Shown: positions 53,925 through 62,505 of the stretch, piece after piece
Numbering within the stretch: the first letter of the stretch is position 1
Layout of the letters: each line of letters starts with the position of its first letter
NCBI RefSeq assembly: GCF_004103715.1
Contig: NZ_CP035282.1
Location: 682,001 to 746,000, forward strand
Reading direction: 5' to 3'
Source: Acidilutibacter cellobiosedens
GTDB taxonomy: Bacteria; Bacillota; Clostridia; Tissierellales; Acidilutibacteraceae
DNA length: 64,000 nucleotides
The notes under the pieces: model-generated
What the model saw: the letters and a program-made list of their open reading frames with translations, nothing else
The model's database searches: none
What the model was told of the DNA's origin: nothing
Made by a program: the position numbers and the translations under genes

Positions 53925-54059
53925 AATAGGGAAAACAGTGATTTGGATATTGCAATATATTTAGAAGGAGAAAGAGAGAGCTTTGTTAAACTTGAAATAA
54001 ATGTTCAGTATAAAATAGGGCATGAGAAGTTTTTGGAATTATTTAAAGAGAGAGAATAG
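53925..54059 (+). pseudogene. Fragment of an MNT-type nucleotidyltransferase gene
   Basis: A 44-codon open stretch ending at TAG 54057 reads NRENSDLDIAIYLEGE and then a short acidic helix. The SDLDIAI motif is the metal-binding part of minimal (MntA-like) nucleotidyltransferases, and NRE fits the residues just before it. The upstream GSRARG part and the C-terminal half are absent, and no start codon or partner HEPN gene is seen. It is best read as a remnant. The flanking bases 53742-53924 and 54060-54140 show nothing else recognisable. Confidence 0.55.
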
Positions 54060-54145
54060 TATAGAAATATGATTATTAAAAATAAGCGGAGAAAGTTCTG
54101 CTATATTTGTATGTAGGGATGGTTGCACTGGATACTGAGAAATAA

Positions 54146-54172
54146 TAAATTTTTTTTGAATTTTGCCGATAA
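54146..54172 (+). promoter_or_regulatory. Perfect-consensus sigma-28 promoter
   Basis: TAAA (54146-54149), 15 bases, GCCGATAA (54165-54172), matching the SigD consensus at every base. The next gene in this direction is the coiled-coil gene at 54323, giving a leader of about 145 bases. Confidence 0.8.
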
Positions 54173-54322
54173 AATATTCAAATAAACTATATACCGACAA
54201 TTGTCATCATAATATCAATATATGATTTTATTTATAAATATTTTTTCGCTTTAATCATTGATATTTATAATTTTTATATGATATAATTTTTTTACCGAAT
54301 AAAATATAGGGGGTCGGAAAGT

Positions 54323-54811
54323 GTGACTAACGAAGAATTTCAAAAGATTGTTTTGAAAAAGCTGGGAACACTTGAGAATGGACAGAATGACCTAAATGAG
54401 AAATTTAGCACTTTAGAAACTAAGTATAGCACCCTTGAGGAGGGGCAAAGAGAGTTAAACGAAAAATTTGGTACTTTAGAGGCCAAGTATGGCGCTCTCG
54501 AAGAGGGACAGAAAGAGCTAAACAAGAAGTTTGGTACTTTGGAAGTTAAGTATAGCACCTTTGAAGACGGACAAAAAGAATTAAATAAGAAATATGATGC
54601 TTTGGAAACTAAATTCAGTATATTGGAAGAAGGACAGAAAAAGATCTATAAAAAAGTCGAAGTTATATATGACCAGGTTATTGAATTGACTGAATTTAAG
54701 ACGAAAGTCAATACTCAAGTCGACAGAATTGCAGAAGATAATGAGGCTCTTAAAGAAATTGTCGGAAGACATGAAGTGGAAATAAAAATTTTAAAAAATA
54801 AAATCGGATAA
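54323..54811 (+). CDS. 21-residue-repeat coiled-coil protein
   Basis: A 162-residue protein made almost wholly of coiled coil. After a short N-terminus (MTNEEFQKIVLKKLG), residues about 16-99 are four tandem 21-residue repeats of pattern TLEEGQKELNEKFGTLEAKYS (three heptads each), followed by a partial fifth and a helical tail with further heptads. There is no signal or membrane segment. The repeats are also visible in the DNA as 63-base units. It begins with GTG at 54323, about 10 bases after AGGGGG. The sigma-28 promoter upstream makes it a likely motility-regulon member. Function unknown. Confidence 0.75.
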   Translation: MTNEEFQKIVLKKLGTLENGQNDLNEKFSTLETKYSTLEEGQRELNEKFGTLEAKYGALEEGQKELNKKFGTLEVKYSTFEDGQKELNKKYDALETKFSILEEGQKKIYKKVEVIYDQVIELTEFKTKVNTQVDRIAEDNEALKEIVGRHEVEIKILKNKIG

Positions 54812-54824
54812 ATAAAAGTAAATA

Positions 54825-54870
54825 AAAAGTAGATCAGACTGAAAATATTAGGTTTGATCTACTTTTATTT
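54825..54870 (+). terminator. Terminator after the coiled-coil gene
   Basis: AAAAGTAGATCAGAC pairs with GTTTGATCTACTTTT (one G-T pair), followed by ATTTATAAA. Confidence 0.75.
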
Positions 54871-54871
54871 A

Positions 54872-54899
54872 TAAACATTTTTATTTGAGTTACCGATAT
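54872..54899 (+). promoter_or_regulatory. Sigma-28 promoter of the maf2 operon
   Basis: TAAA (54872-54875), 16 bases, ACCGATAT (54892-54899), one mismatch from GCCGATAT. It is 109 bases before the first gene of the operon. Confidence 0.7.
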
Positions 54900-55008
54900 A
54901 TTTAAGGGATAGTATATAAATAGTTGAGAAAATGGAAGAAGAATTGATGATAATTATATAGAAAAAATGCATAATGAATGTAAAGTCGAATCTTGGAGGG
55001 TAAATAGG

Positions 55009-55635
55009 ATGAAAATATATGTTTTGAATCAAGTAATGGAATATGATAATAATAAGGATGTTATTAAAGAAATATTTGAAAAAGGGAAGAAAATTATTTT
55101 TGATTCAAATTATACATTCAGCCATTTAAATGTGGACGGCATAGATGTCTATGATGATTTTTATGATTATATATCGGATAATATAAAAAATATAAAAGAG
55201 ATTAAATTTGTAGCAAAAATGTTTAATGAAGTTATACAGGATGTAATTGTAAGTACATATGATTATATAGAAAATTCATTGCCTGAGATTAGAATTCTAT
55301 CTAATGAATTTTATACGACTCCGAATCAAGAAGCTTGGGGGAAATTAGTTGATTTGTTTGAAGGCATTACCTGGATAATGGATACTTTTGAAGTAATTGA
55401 TAAAAACGACAATATAAAGGACATAGTTAAAAGCTATGAAACATGGAATCTGTATGCTAAGGACATATATTCTTTAAAAGAACTGATGGTAGAGTTTGAG
55501 GAAATACTTTCAAGTGAAGATTTGGTTTCAATAGGAGATATTCTTTCTTATGAAATAATTCCTTTATTTGAATCAATGAAGGAAAAATTAAATGTTCTTG
55601 TGGATAGGAGGGTAGAAGTTCATGATCTTAACTGA
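55009..55635 (+). CDS. Hypothetical motility-linked protein, coupled to maf2
   Basis: A 208-residue acidic, mostly helical soluble protein that I do not recognise. It starts with a strand-like MKIYVLNQVMEYDNNKDVIKEIFEKGKKIIFDS and continues in long helices (about 60-205). ATG 55009 is chosen because TTGGAGGG stands 8 bases before it; ATG 54967 upstream lacks a site. Its 3' end overlaps maf2 by 14 bases, and it is the first gene behind a sigma-28 promoter, so its product probably acts with the Maf glycosyltransferase or flagellin. The role as chaperone or partner is inference. Confidence 0.7.
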   Translation: MKIYVLNQVMEYDNNKDVIKEIFEKGKKIIFDSNYTFSHLNVDGIDVYDDFYDYISDNIKNIKEIKFVAKMFNEVIQDVIVSTYDYIENSLPEIRILSNEFYTTPNQEAWGKLVDLFEGITWIMDTFEVIDKNDNIKDIVKSYETWNLYAKDIYSLKELMVEFEEILSSEDLVSIGDILSYEIIPLFESMKEKLNVLVDRRVEVHDLN

Positions 55636-57481
55636 TAATATAAATATTTTAAGAGAATCCTGTCCCCAAAGTTGGGAAAAAATAAAAAGTATCGAAAATA
55701 ACTTGGATTTAAGTATGGTTCATGTAGAGCCGGCTAAAAAAGAAGGACAAACCTTATTTATAAATCAGGGGAATAAAAAGGTATACATGCATAGTAAATA
55801 TGATCCTTTAAAAGAAGCGGGAACGATAGTTGACGGATACAAAGACGTGAAAGACGGTTCCAGTGTTATATTTTATGGAACGGGTCTGGGATACCATATA
55901 GAAATATTTTTAAAGAAGCATCCGAATGTTAATTATTATATAGTTGAATCTGTTCCGGAGATATTATATACTTATTTATCCGAAAAATCTTTAAAAGAAC
56001 TTCCTGCCAAAAGGCTAAAAGGCATAATATTAGGAATAGATGAACAGGAGATAGTTAGTTTTTTAAATAATATCATAGATAAAACCAGAAAAGATACCAT
56101 TATAGTTGAACTGCCAATACATAAAAGTATTTTCCCTAAAGAATATGAAAGATTCTTAGATATATTTAAAAGAACAATTAAGAATAAAAAGAGTGAACTT
56201 CATACAGAATATTCTTTCCAAAAAAGATGGATATTTAACAGTATGAAAAACTTTAAATATATTGTTTCTACTCCTAACATTCTTATGGAAAAGAAAGGAT
56301 ATTTTAAAGGGAAACCGGCTATACTTGTTTCTGCGGGACCTTCTCTTGATGATGAGATTGAAAATCTTAAGTATATAAAGGAAAAAGGATTAGCTTATAT
56401 TTTCAGTGTGGGTTCGGCTATAAATACTCTTATATATAATGATATATATCCTCATGCAGCATGTACATATGACCCGACGGCAAATAATCAGAAAGTATTT
56501 GCAAAGGTAAAAGAACAAAATATATCGGATATTCCGATAATATTCGGGAGCAGTGTAGGATATGAAACCCTTATAGATTATCCGGGAGAAAAATATCATA
56601 TGATCACGAGTCAGGATACTGTTTCAAATTATTATTTGAAGACAGAAGACGAGAGCAAAATGAATATAGTTTTTGATGCACCTACAATAGCTGTAGTTAC
56701 ACTTCAACTTCTTTATCAACTGGGATTTGATCCTATAATTCTTGTAGGACAAAATTTGGCTTATAAAGGTAAGAAGAGACATTCGGAAGGAATAGAGTAC
56801 AGCAAAGATATTTCCAAAGAAGAGATAGAAAAGGGAATCTGGGTAAAATCTGTAGACGGAAGCGAAGTTTTGACTAATGAAGGCTTTAATAGGATGAGAA
56901 AACAGATGGAATATTATATAAGCATATTCACCGGCTTAAAGGTCATCAATACAACTAAAGGCGGAGCAAATATTGAAGGAACGGGTTTTAAAGAGTTGAG
57001 AGATATAATAGGTGAATATTTAACAGATGAGGTATTTGACGAAAATTGGTTGAACGGTACCAAAGTTATTTATGATAAAGAATATTTAAAAGCTCAGGCT
57101 GATAAAATGGACAAATCTCATAGTGAGGCATTAAAAATCATAAGGGAATATAGAGAAGTAATAGAGAAAATATTCAATTTGGTTAAAAATCAAAATTTTA
57201 GTCAGTCAGAGAATATGTATTCAAAGCTCGACAATATAAGATTTAAGATGAACGATAATGATTTTTTCAAAACATTTATTCTTCCTATGAACAGGGTCAA
57301 CTACAAAGTATTGATTGACGGGATAGAGAGCATGAAATCCGAAAGGGCGCCGCTTATGAAAGGACTTAGGATTATCAGTACTTTTAAAAATTTTGTGGAA
57401 GTGTGCAACAACGATATTAAATTAATAGAGCCTGTGTATAAAGAAATGAATGAGGATGTATTATCTTTTATTGAGGGATGA
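55622..57481 (+). CDS. Motility-associated factor (Maf) glycosyltransferase, copy 2
   Basis: A 619-residue Maf/MptE-like protein. It has an N-terminal region with YMHSKYDPLKEA (a segment also seen in copy 1), FYGTGLGYHIEIFL, the core ILVSAGPSLDDEIENL (about residues 234-249) and the second signature FDPIILVGQNLAYKGK. It is divergent from copy 1 except at these motifs. It is followed by genes for a CMP-nonulosonic acid of legionaminic type, which fits it as the flagellin glycosyltransferase using that sugar. Start ATG 55622 lies within the end of the previous gene behind ATAGGAGGG. Confidence 0.92.
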   Translation: MILTDNINILRESCPQSWEKIKSIENNLDLSMVHVEPAKKEGQTLFINQGNKKVYMHSKYDPLKEAGTIVDGYKDVKDGSSVIFYGTGLGYHIEIFLKKHPNVNYYIVESVPEILYTYLSEKSLKELPAKRLKGIILGIDEQEIVSFLNNIIDKTRKDTIIVELPIHKSIFPKEYERFLDIFKRTIKNKKSELHTEYSFQKRWIFNSMKNFKYIVSTPNILMEKKGYFKGKPAILVSAGPSLDDEIENLKYIKEKGLAYIFSVGSAINTLIYNDIYPHAACTYDPTANNQKVFAKVKEQNISDIPIIFGSSVGYETLIDYPGEKYHMITSQDTVSNYYLKTEDESKMNIVFDAPTIAVVTLQLLYQLGFDPIILVGQNLAYKGKKRHSEGIEYSKDISKEEIEKGIWVKSVDGSEVLTNEGFNRMRKQMEYYISIFTGLKVINTTKGGANIEGTGFKELRDIIGEYLTDEVFDENWLNGTKVIYDKEYLKAQADKMDKSHSEALKIIREYREVIEKIFNLVKNQNFSQSENMYSKLDNIRFKMNDNDFFKTFILPMNRVNYKVLIDGIESMKSERAPLMKGLRIISTFKNFVEVCNNDIKLIEPVYKEMNEDVLSFIEG

Positions 57482-57485
57482 TGTG

Positions 57486-58547
57486 ATGAAGACAAATTTG
57501 GAAAATGTATTTGTATTGCCAGATTATACTATAAGAATGGTACTGGAAAAATTGGATAAGGGGGGCAGAGGAATAGTACTGGCCGTAGATAAAGATAAAA
57601 GACTAATAGGTACTGTTACGGATGGAGATATAAGGAGGGCACTCCTTAATGGTGTAACTTTAAATAATTCTATAAAGGATATTATTCATTATAATTCGGT
57701 ATATGCTAAAATCGGAACAACAAGAGAAGATATAAAGGATATATTTATAAAAAAAGCAATAAAACAGCTTCCGATAGTAGATGACTTTGGCAGAGTTTTA
57801 GACTTAATAAGTATTAATGATATATTGCTTCCCAAGGGAAAAGAAAATCCTGTATTGATAATGGCAGGAGGTTTGGGTTCAAGACTAAAAAATCTGACAA
57901 AAGAAGTTCCGAAACCAATGCTAAAGGTAGGACAAGATCCCATTCTTTATCATATTATCAATAATTTTAAACAGTATGGATATAACAATATACTTATTTC
58001 TGTTAATTATAAGTCGGAAATAATAGAAAATTATTTTCAGAATGGTTATGCTTATGGAGTCAAGATAGAATACATAAAAGAGAAGAAAAGGTTAGGAACG
58101 GCAGGAAGTATATACCTTGCAAAAGATTATCTTGATAAACCTTTTTTTGTCATTAACGGAGATATATTTACGAATTTAAATGTAGACAATATGATGAAAT
58201 TTCATTTAGAAAATGGATTCCCTATGACTGTTGGAACTAAGAAGTATTTTTATCAGATACCTTATGGAGTGATTCAGCCTAAGGGAAATGCCGTAGAAAA
58301 AATTGTGGAAAAACCGGAGATAGAATATTTGATTAACGGAGGGATATATTGTTTGAATCCTGAGGTGATAAAATATATACCGGAAAATAAATATTTTGAG
58401 ATTACAGATTTGATAAATATTTGCATAGATAAAGGACTAAATGTAGGAAATTATGAAATAGAAGAATATTGGATGGATATAGGAAAGATAGATGATTATA
58501 ATAAGGTCAATGATGATGTTGAAAATATAGTTTATTTAAAACAGTGA
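57486..58547 (+). CDS. ptmE: CBS-domain sugar-1-phosphate nucleotidyltransferase (PtmE-like)
   Basis: A 353-residue protein with two CBS motifs at the N-terminus (about 1-115) and a nucleotidyltransferase domain (about 120-350) that has LIMAGGLGSRLKNLTKEVPKPML. This fusion is typical of PtmE/LegE-type enzymes, which make GDP-glucosamine as the start of the legionaminic acid route in Campylobacter. The next genes (LegF-, LegG-, LegI-like) support that pathway, not GDP-mannose synthesis. ATG 57486 is 4 bases after the maf2 stop, with GAGGGATGATG before it; the frame is open further upstream inside maf2. Confidence 0.82.
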   Translation: MKTNLENVFVLPDYTIRMVLEKLDKGGRGIVLAVDKDKRLIGTVTDGDIRRALLNGVTLNNSIKDIIHYNSVYAKIGTTREDIKDIFIKKAIKQLPIVDDFGRVLDLISINDILLPKGKENPVLIMAGGLGSRLKNLTKEVPKPMLKVGQDPILYHIINNFKQYGYNNILISVNYKSEIIENYFQNGYAYGVKIEYIKEKKRLGTAGSIYLAKDYLDKPFFVINGDIFTNLNVDNMMKFHLENGFPMTVGTKKYFYQIPYGVIQPKGNAVEKIVEKPEIEYLINGGIYCLNPEVIKYIPENKYFEITDLINICIDKGLNVGNYEIEEYWMDIGKIDDYNKVNDDVENIVYLKQ

Positions 58548-58558
58548 GGGTGGTTAGA

Positions 58559-59269
58559 GTGATTTGTGGTAAGAAAGTTGTAGGCATTATTCCTGCAAGA
58601 GGTGGGTCAAAAGGGATACCAAGGAAGAACATTAAAAATCTCTGTGGGAAACCTCTTATTGCATGGACTATAGAAGAGGCTCTGAAAAGCAAATATATTG
58701 ATAGATTGATTGTTTCGACGGAAGATAAGGAAATAGCTGAAATAAGCAGGGAATATGGAGCAGAAGTGCCTTTTTTAAGACCTGCCGAATTGGCAATGGA
58801 CGATACTCCCGGGGTAGAACCTATACTTCATTGCATAAATTGGCTAAAAGTAAATGAAAATTTTGAATCTGATTATGTATGCGTTTTGCAATGTACTTCA
58901 CCGCTGAGAACATATAGAGACATTAATCTGTGCTTAGAAAAAGTGAATAATACTAAGTTTGATGGCATAATTTCTGTTTGTGAGGTTGAGACCAACCCAT
59001 ATTGGACTAATATTTTTGAAGGAGAAAAGTTAATATATTTTTTGAAAGAGGGAAAGAAGATTAAATCGAGGCAGGCTCTTCCTAAGATATATAAATATAA
59101 TGGGGCTATTTACATAATAAGAAGAAAAATTTTAATTAAGAAACAAACTTTAGAAACCGATAATATGACTGGATATATCATGGATAAGGAAAGTTCTATT
59201 GATATTGACAGTAAAATGGATTTTAAATTTGCGGAATTGTTAATAAGAGAGCGTGAAAATAATGCGTAA
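58559..59269 (+). CDS. legF: CMP-nonulosonic acid synthetase (LegF/NeuA-like)
   Basis: A 236-residue cytidylyltransferase that activates a sialic-acid-like sugar as CMP-sugar for the Maf glycosyltransferase. The signature VVGIIPARGGSKGIPRKNIKNLCGKPLIAWTI is at the start, with CTSPLRTYRDI at about 118-128. GTG 58559 is chosen because GAGGGTGG is just before it; GTG codons at 58544 and 58550 are in frame but overlap the upstream stop. Its end overlaps the next gene by 8 bases. LegF is preferred to NeuA or PseF because PtmE- and LegG-like genes flank it. Confidence 0.85.
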   Translation: MICGKKVVGIIPARGGSKGIPRKNIKNLCGKPLIAWTIEEALKSKYIDRLIVSTEDKEIAEISREYGAEVPFLRPAELAMDDTPGVEPILHCINWLKVNENFESDYVCVLQCTSPLRTYRDINLCLEKVNNTKFDGIISVCEVETNPYWTNIFEGEKLIYFLKEGKKIKSRQALPKIYKYNGAIYIIRRKILIKKQTLETDNMTGYIMDKESSIDIDSKMDFKFAELLIRERENNA

Positions 59270-60407
59270 TATCTTAGTAGTAACAGGAACACGAGCTGAA
59301 TATGGAACTCTGAAAAATATTATGTATGAAATATGTGAAGACAATGAATTGAATTTGCAGTTAATAGTTACGGGGTCTCATTTATCCGAAAAATATGGTT
59401 ATACAATTAATGATATAGTAGATGATGGATTTAAAATAGATTTTAAGGTTCCAATATTAATGGATGATTGTTCAAAAGGTTCTATAGCGAGAGAAATAGG
59501 TCTAGGAATTATACAATTTTCTCAATGTTTTGAAAAGCTGAATCCTGATTTTTTGTTGATAATGGGAGATAGATATGAAATATTTGCGGCTGCTATTACT
59601 GCTATGTTTATGAATATTCCCATAGCTCATATTTCTGGGGGAGAAGTGACGGAAGGAGCAATTGATGAACAAACAAGGCATGCTATTACAAAGATATCTC
59701 ATGTTCATTTCCCTGGAGCTGAATATTACGGAGAAAATATAAAAAAGATGGGAGAAGAACCTTGGAGAATATTTAATGTAGGAGATCCGGGAATTGAAAA
59801 TATAAGGAAAACTGATTTGTTGACTAAAAGAGAGATAGAATCTGATCTAAAAGTTAAAATTGATAAAGATACACTATTGGTTACTTATCATCCGGTAACT
59901 TTAGAGAACAAAGATATTGAAATACAGATATCGAATTTACTGCAGGCACTAAATATATTGAACAAGACGGTTATTATGACTTATCCTAATTCTGATTTGG
60001 GAAGTGATTATATTATTAAAGAGTTGGTAAAATTCTCCAATGAAAATGATAAAATTCATTTATTTAAAAATTTAGGGAGTAGAAGATATTTAAGTGTTAT
60101 GAAATATTGTGGAGCTGTAGTAGGAAATTCCTCAAGTGCTATAATTGAAGCTCCATATTTAAGGATACCTGCAGTGAATATTGGCAATAGACAGAAGGGC
60201 AGACTGAAAGCAGAAAGCATTATTGATTGTTCAAATGATTGTGAAGACATTGTCTTAGCAGTCAATAAAGCTCTAAGCGGTGAATTTAAGGAAAAAGCAA
60301 AGTATGCCAAAAGCTTATACGGAGATGGAAATACGAGTAAAGAAATTGTAAGGATATTAAAAAGTTTAAATATAGATGAAAAACTGCTTAAGAAAAAATT
60401 GGTTTAG
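59262..60407 (+). CDS. legG: UDP/GDP-sugar hydrolysing 2-epimerase (LegG/NeuC-like)
   Basis: A 381-residue enzyme of the NeuC/LegG family, which hydrolyses a nucleotide-activated amino sugar and epimerises C2. It has VTGTRAEYGTLKNIM at the start, IMGDRYEIFAAA and HISGGEVTEGAIDEQTRHAITKISHVHF in the middle and GNSSSAIIEAPYLRIP near residue 290, the usual active-site stretches. In the legionaminic pathway the substrate is GDP-2,4-diacetamido-trideoxyglucose, giving the mannose-configured sugar for LegI. By sequence NeuC (UDP-GlcNAc) is the alternative. ATG 59262. Confidence 0.87.
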   Translation: MRNILVVTGTRAEYGTLKNIMYEICEDNELNLQLIVTGSHLSEKYGYTINDIVDDGFKIDFKVPILMDDCSKGSIAREIGLGIIQFSQCFEKLNPDFLLIMGDRYEIFAAAITAMFMNIPIAHISGGEVTEGAIDEQTRHAITKISHVHFPGAEYYGENIKKMGEEPWRIFNVGDPGIENIRKTDLLTKREIESDLKVKIDKDTLLVTYHPVTLENKDIEIQISNLLQALNILNKTVIMTYPNSDLGSDYIIKELVKFSNENDKIHLFKNLGSRRYLSVMKYCGAVVGNSSSAIIEAPYLRIPAVNIGNRQKGRLKAESIIDCSNDCEDIVLAVNKALSGEFKEKAKYAKSLYGDGNTSKEIVRILKSLNIDEKLLKKKLV

Positions 60408-60418
60408 GAGTGGTTGCT

Positions 60419-61423
60419 ATGTCGGTTTTTATTATAGCTGAAGCTGGAGTAAATCATAATGGTGATGTTGAACTTGCAAAGGAACTGGTTGATGTTGCTT
60501 ATAATTGTGGTGCAGATGCCATAAAGTTTCAAACTTTTAAGGCTTATGAAAGTACAGGAGTTTTTGCAAAAAAAGCAGAGTATCAAAAACAAAATATGCC
60601 TAAAGAAGAAAGCCAATTTGATATGATAAAAAAGTTAGAACTTCCTTTCGATGAATTTAGAGAAATAAAAGAGTATTGTGATAGAAAGGGAATTATATTT
60701 ATTTCTACGCCTGATGGAATAGAAAGTTTAAACTTTTTAGTAAGATTAGGTGTTCCATTAATTAAAATTGGCTCTACGGAAGTAACTAATTTGGAATTTT
60801 TGAAGACTGTTGGTAATACAGGAAAACCTATAATATTGTCTACTGGCATGAGTACTCTTGGAGAAGTTGAAAAGGCTTTAGAAGTAATTTATTCCACAGG
60901 CAATAGAAAGGTTAAAATCATGCATTGCACAACTGATTATCCAACTAATATTGAGGATGTCAATATTAGGGCAATGATCACTATGAGAGCTGCATTTCAT
61001 GTTCCTACAGGTTTTTCAGATCATACATTAGGATTTGAATCAGCTATTGCTGCTGTTGCATTGGGAGCGGAATTTATTGAGAAACATATAACATTGAATA
61101 GAAATATGGAAGGACCTGATCATAAAGCATCAATGCCGCCTGATGAATTTAAAGAATATATTATTCATATTAGAAATACGGAGAAGTTGTTGGGCAGCGG
61201 AATAAAGAAGCCAACTGAGAGAGAAAAGATTATTATGAAAGATGTTAGAAGAAGTATAGTTGCTGCTTCTGATTTAAAAGAAGGAACTATAATCAAGAGA
61301 GATATGTTGGAATTTAAACGTCCCGGAACCGGAATTAAGCCTGAATTAGTAGATATATTAGTTGGAAGAAAATTAAAGAGAGATTTAAATAAGGATGAGA
61401 TTATATTATGGAAGGATATCTAA
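60419..61423 (+). CDS. legI: N-acetylneuraminate/legionaminate synthase family (NeuB/LegI)
   Basis: A 334-residue NeuB-type synthase that condenses PEP with an amino-hexose to make a nine-carbon nonulosonic acid. The TIM-barrel start IIAEAGVNHNGDVELAKELVDVAYNCGADAIKFQTF, the PTGFSDHTLGFE motif and HITLNRNMEGPDHKASM (metal and PEP sites) are intact. Residues about 275-334 are the antifreeze-like SAF domain (SIVAASDLKEGTIIKRDML). Neighbours favour LegI over PseI. ATG 60419 lies 8 bases after TAGGAG; it overlaps the next gene by 16 bases. Confidence 0.9.
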   Translation: MSVFIIAEAGVNHNGDVELAKELVDVAYNCGADAIKFQTFKAYESTGVFAKKAEYQKQNMPKEESQFDMIKKLELPFDEFREIKEYCDRKGIIFISTPDGIESLNFLVRLGVPLIKIGSTEVTNLEFLKTVGNTGKPIILSTGMSTLGEVEKALEVIYSTGNRKVKIMHCTTDYPTNIEDVNIRAMITMRAAFHVPTGFSDHTLGFESAIAAVALGAEFIEKHITLNRNMEGPDHKASMPPDEFKEYIIHIRNTEKLLGSGIKKPTEREKIIMKDVRRSIVAASDLKEGTIIKRDMLEFKRPGTGIKPELVDILVGRKLKRDLNKDEIILWKDI

Positions 61424-62487
61424 AGCCTATTGGAGGAGAATTTTGGTTTGACCTAAATATGATTAGTAGTGAAATCGATAATTTTAAAGAAAATGATGAA
61501 GAAATATATTTAGATGGAGGACAAAGTGCGATTAAATTTATTATTGAAAATATGGATGTACGTGAAGATGAATATATTCTTTTACCTTCATATTTATGTT
61601 TAGATATAGTTAATGTATTTATAGAGAATAATATAAAAATAGCATTTTATGATGTAAACAGGAAATTAGAAATTAATGCAGAGTCTATTATGAAAAATAT
61701 AGAAAATTATAATGTTAAGGCTGTATTTTTTATTGACTATTTCGGTTTTCCTCATAGTGAAGATACGATTAGATTTTTTAATAATCTAAAAAACAGAGAA
61801 ATTATTATAATTGAGGATGCTGTACAATCTTTGTGGTTTAACCCAAGAAATTTTTTTATCGGAGATTATGTTTTCAATAGTTATAGAAAATTTATTCCTA
61901 TAGATGGAAGTATAGTTTTAACGAAATATGATATCAAAGCTAAATATGATAGAAGTGATAGTAGCAAATATTATGAATTAGTAAACACTGCCAGAAGCTG
62001 TAAAATGTTATTCCAGGAATTTCATATTGGTACTGAAGATAATTATTTAAAGTTATTTGATAAGGCTAAAAAAGAGTATTTAAATAGGGAAAAGAGTATC
62101 TTTAAAATTATGCCTAAGTCTAAAAAACTTTTATCTAATATAAATATAGATAACATAAAAAATATTAGAATTGATAATTACAGATATATTTATAATAGGT
62201 TAAAAAATAATGAAAATATAAAAATAATTTTTGGAGAAAATCTTTTAAAAGATAATATACCTTTAGGATTCCCAATATTAATAAATAATAGGGATGAGAT
62301 AAGAAAAAGCTTGATGATGAATTCTATATACTGTCCAATACATTGGAATATCAATCATAGTTTTGTGCCTTTATCATTTAAAGATTCTCATTATCTATCT
62401 AGTCATGTATTAACTTTACCAATAGATCAGAGATATACGTCAAAAGATATGGAAAGACTTGTGGATAATTTATTATTCTATATCTAA
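61408..62487 (+). CDS. DegT/DnrJ-type PLP aminotransferase-like protein
   Basis: A 359-residue fold-type I PLP protein related to sugar aminotransferases. Seen are LDGGQSAIKFIIENM at the cofactor-phosphate end, IIIEDAVQSLWF (the aspartate that pairs with the PLP ring, about residue 134) and SYRKFIPIDGSIV with the likely Schiff-base lysine. It is a divergent family member and may act as a sugar aminotransferase in glycan decoration. It overlaps legI by 16 bases and has GGAAGG-type purines before ATG 61408. The exact substrate is unknown. Confidence 0.75.
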   Translation: MEGYLKPIGGEFWFDLNMISSEIDNFKENDEEIYLDGGQSAIKFIIENMDVREDEYILLPSYLCLDIVNVFIENNIKIAFYDVNRKLEINAESIMKNIENYNVKAVFFIDYFGFPHSEDTIRFFNNLKNREIIIIEDAVQSLWFNPRNFFIGDYVFNSYRKFIPIDGSIVLTKYDIKAKYDRSDSSKYYELVNTARSCKMLFQEFHIGTEDNYLKLFDKAKKEYLNREKSIFKIMPKSKKLLSNINIDNIKNIRIDNYRYIYNRLKNNENIKIIFGENLLKDNIPLGFPILINNRDEIRKSLMMNSIYCPIHWNINHSFVPLSFKDSHYLSSHVLTLPIDQRYTSKDMERLVDNLLFYI

Positions 62488-62505
62488 TATGGGAGGTGTT
62501 TTAAA

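Noticed and set aside
54340-54772. Minus-strand frames opposite the coiled-coil gene
   Set aside because: They mirror the 63-base repeats of the real gene and have no ribosome sites or known domains.
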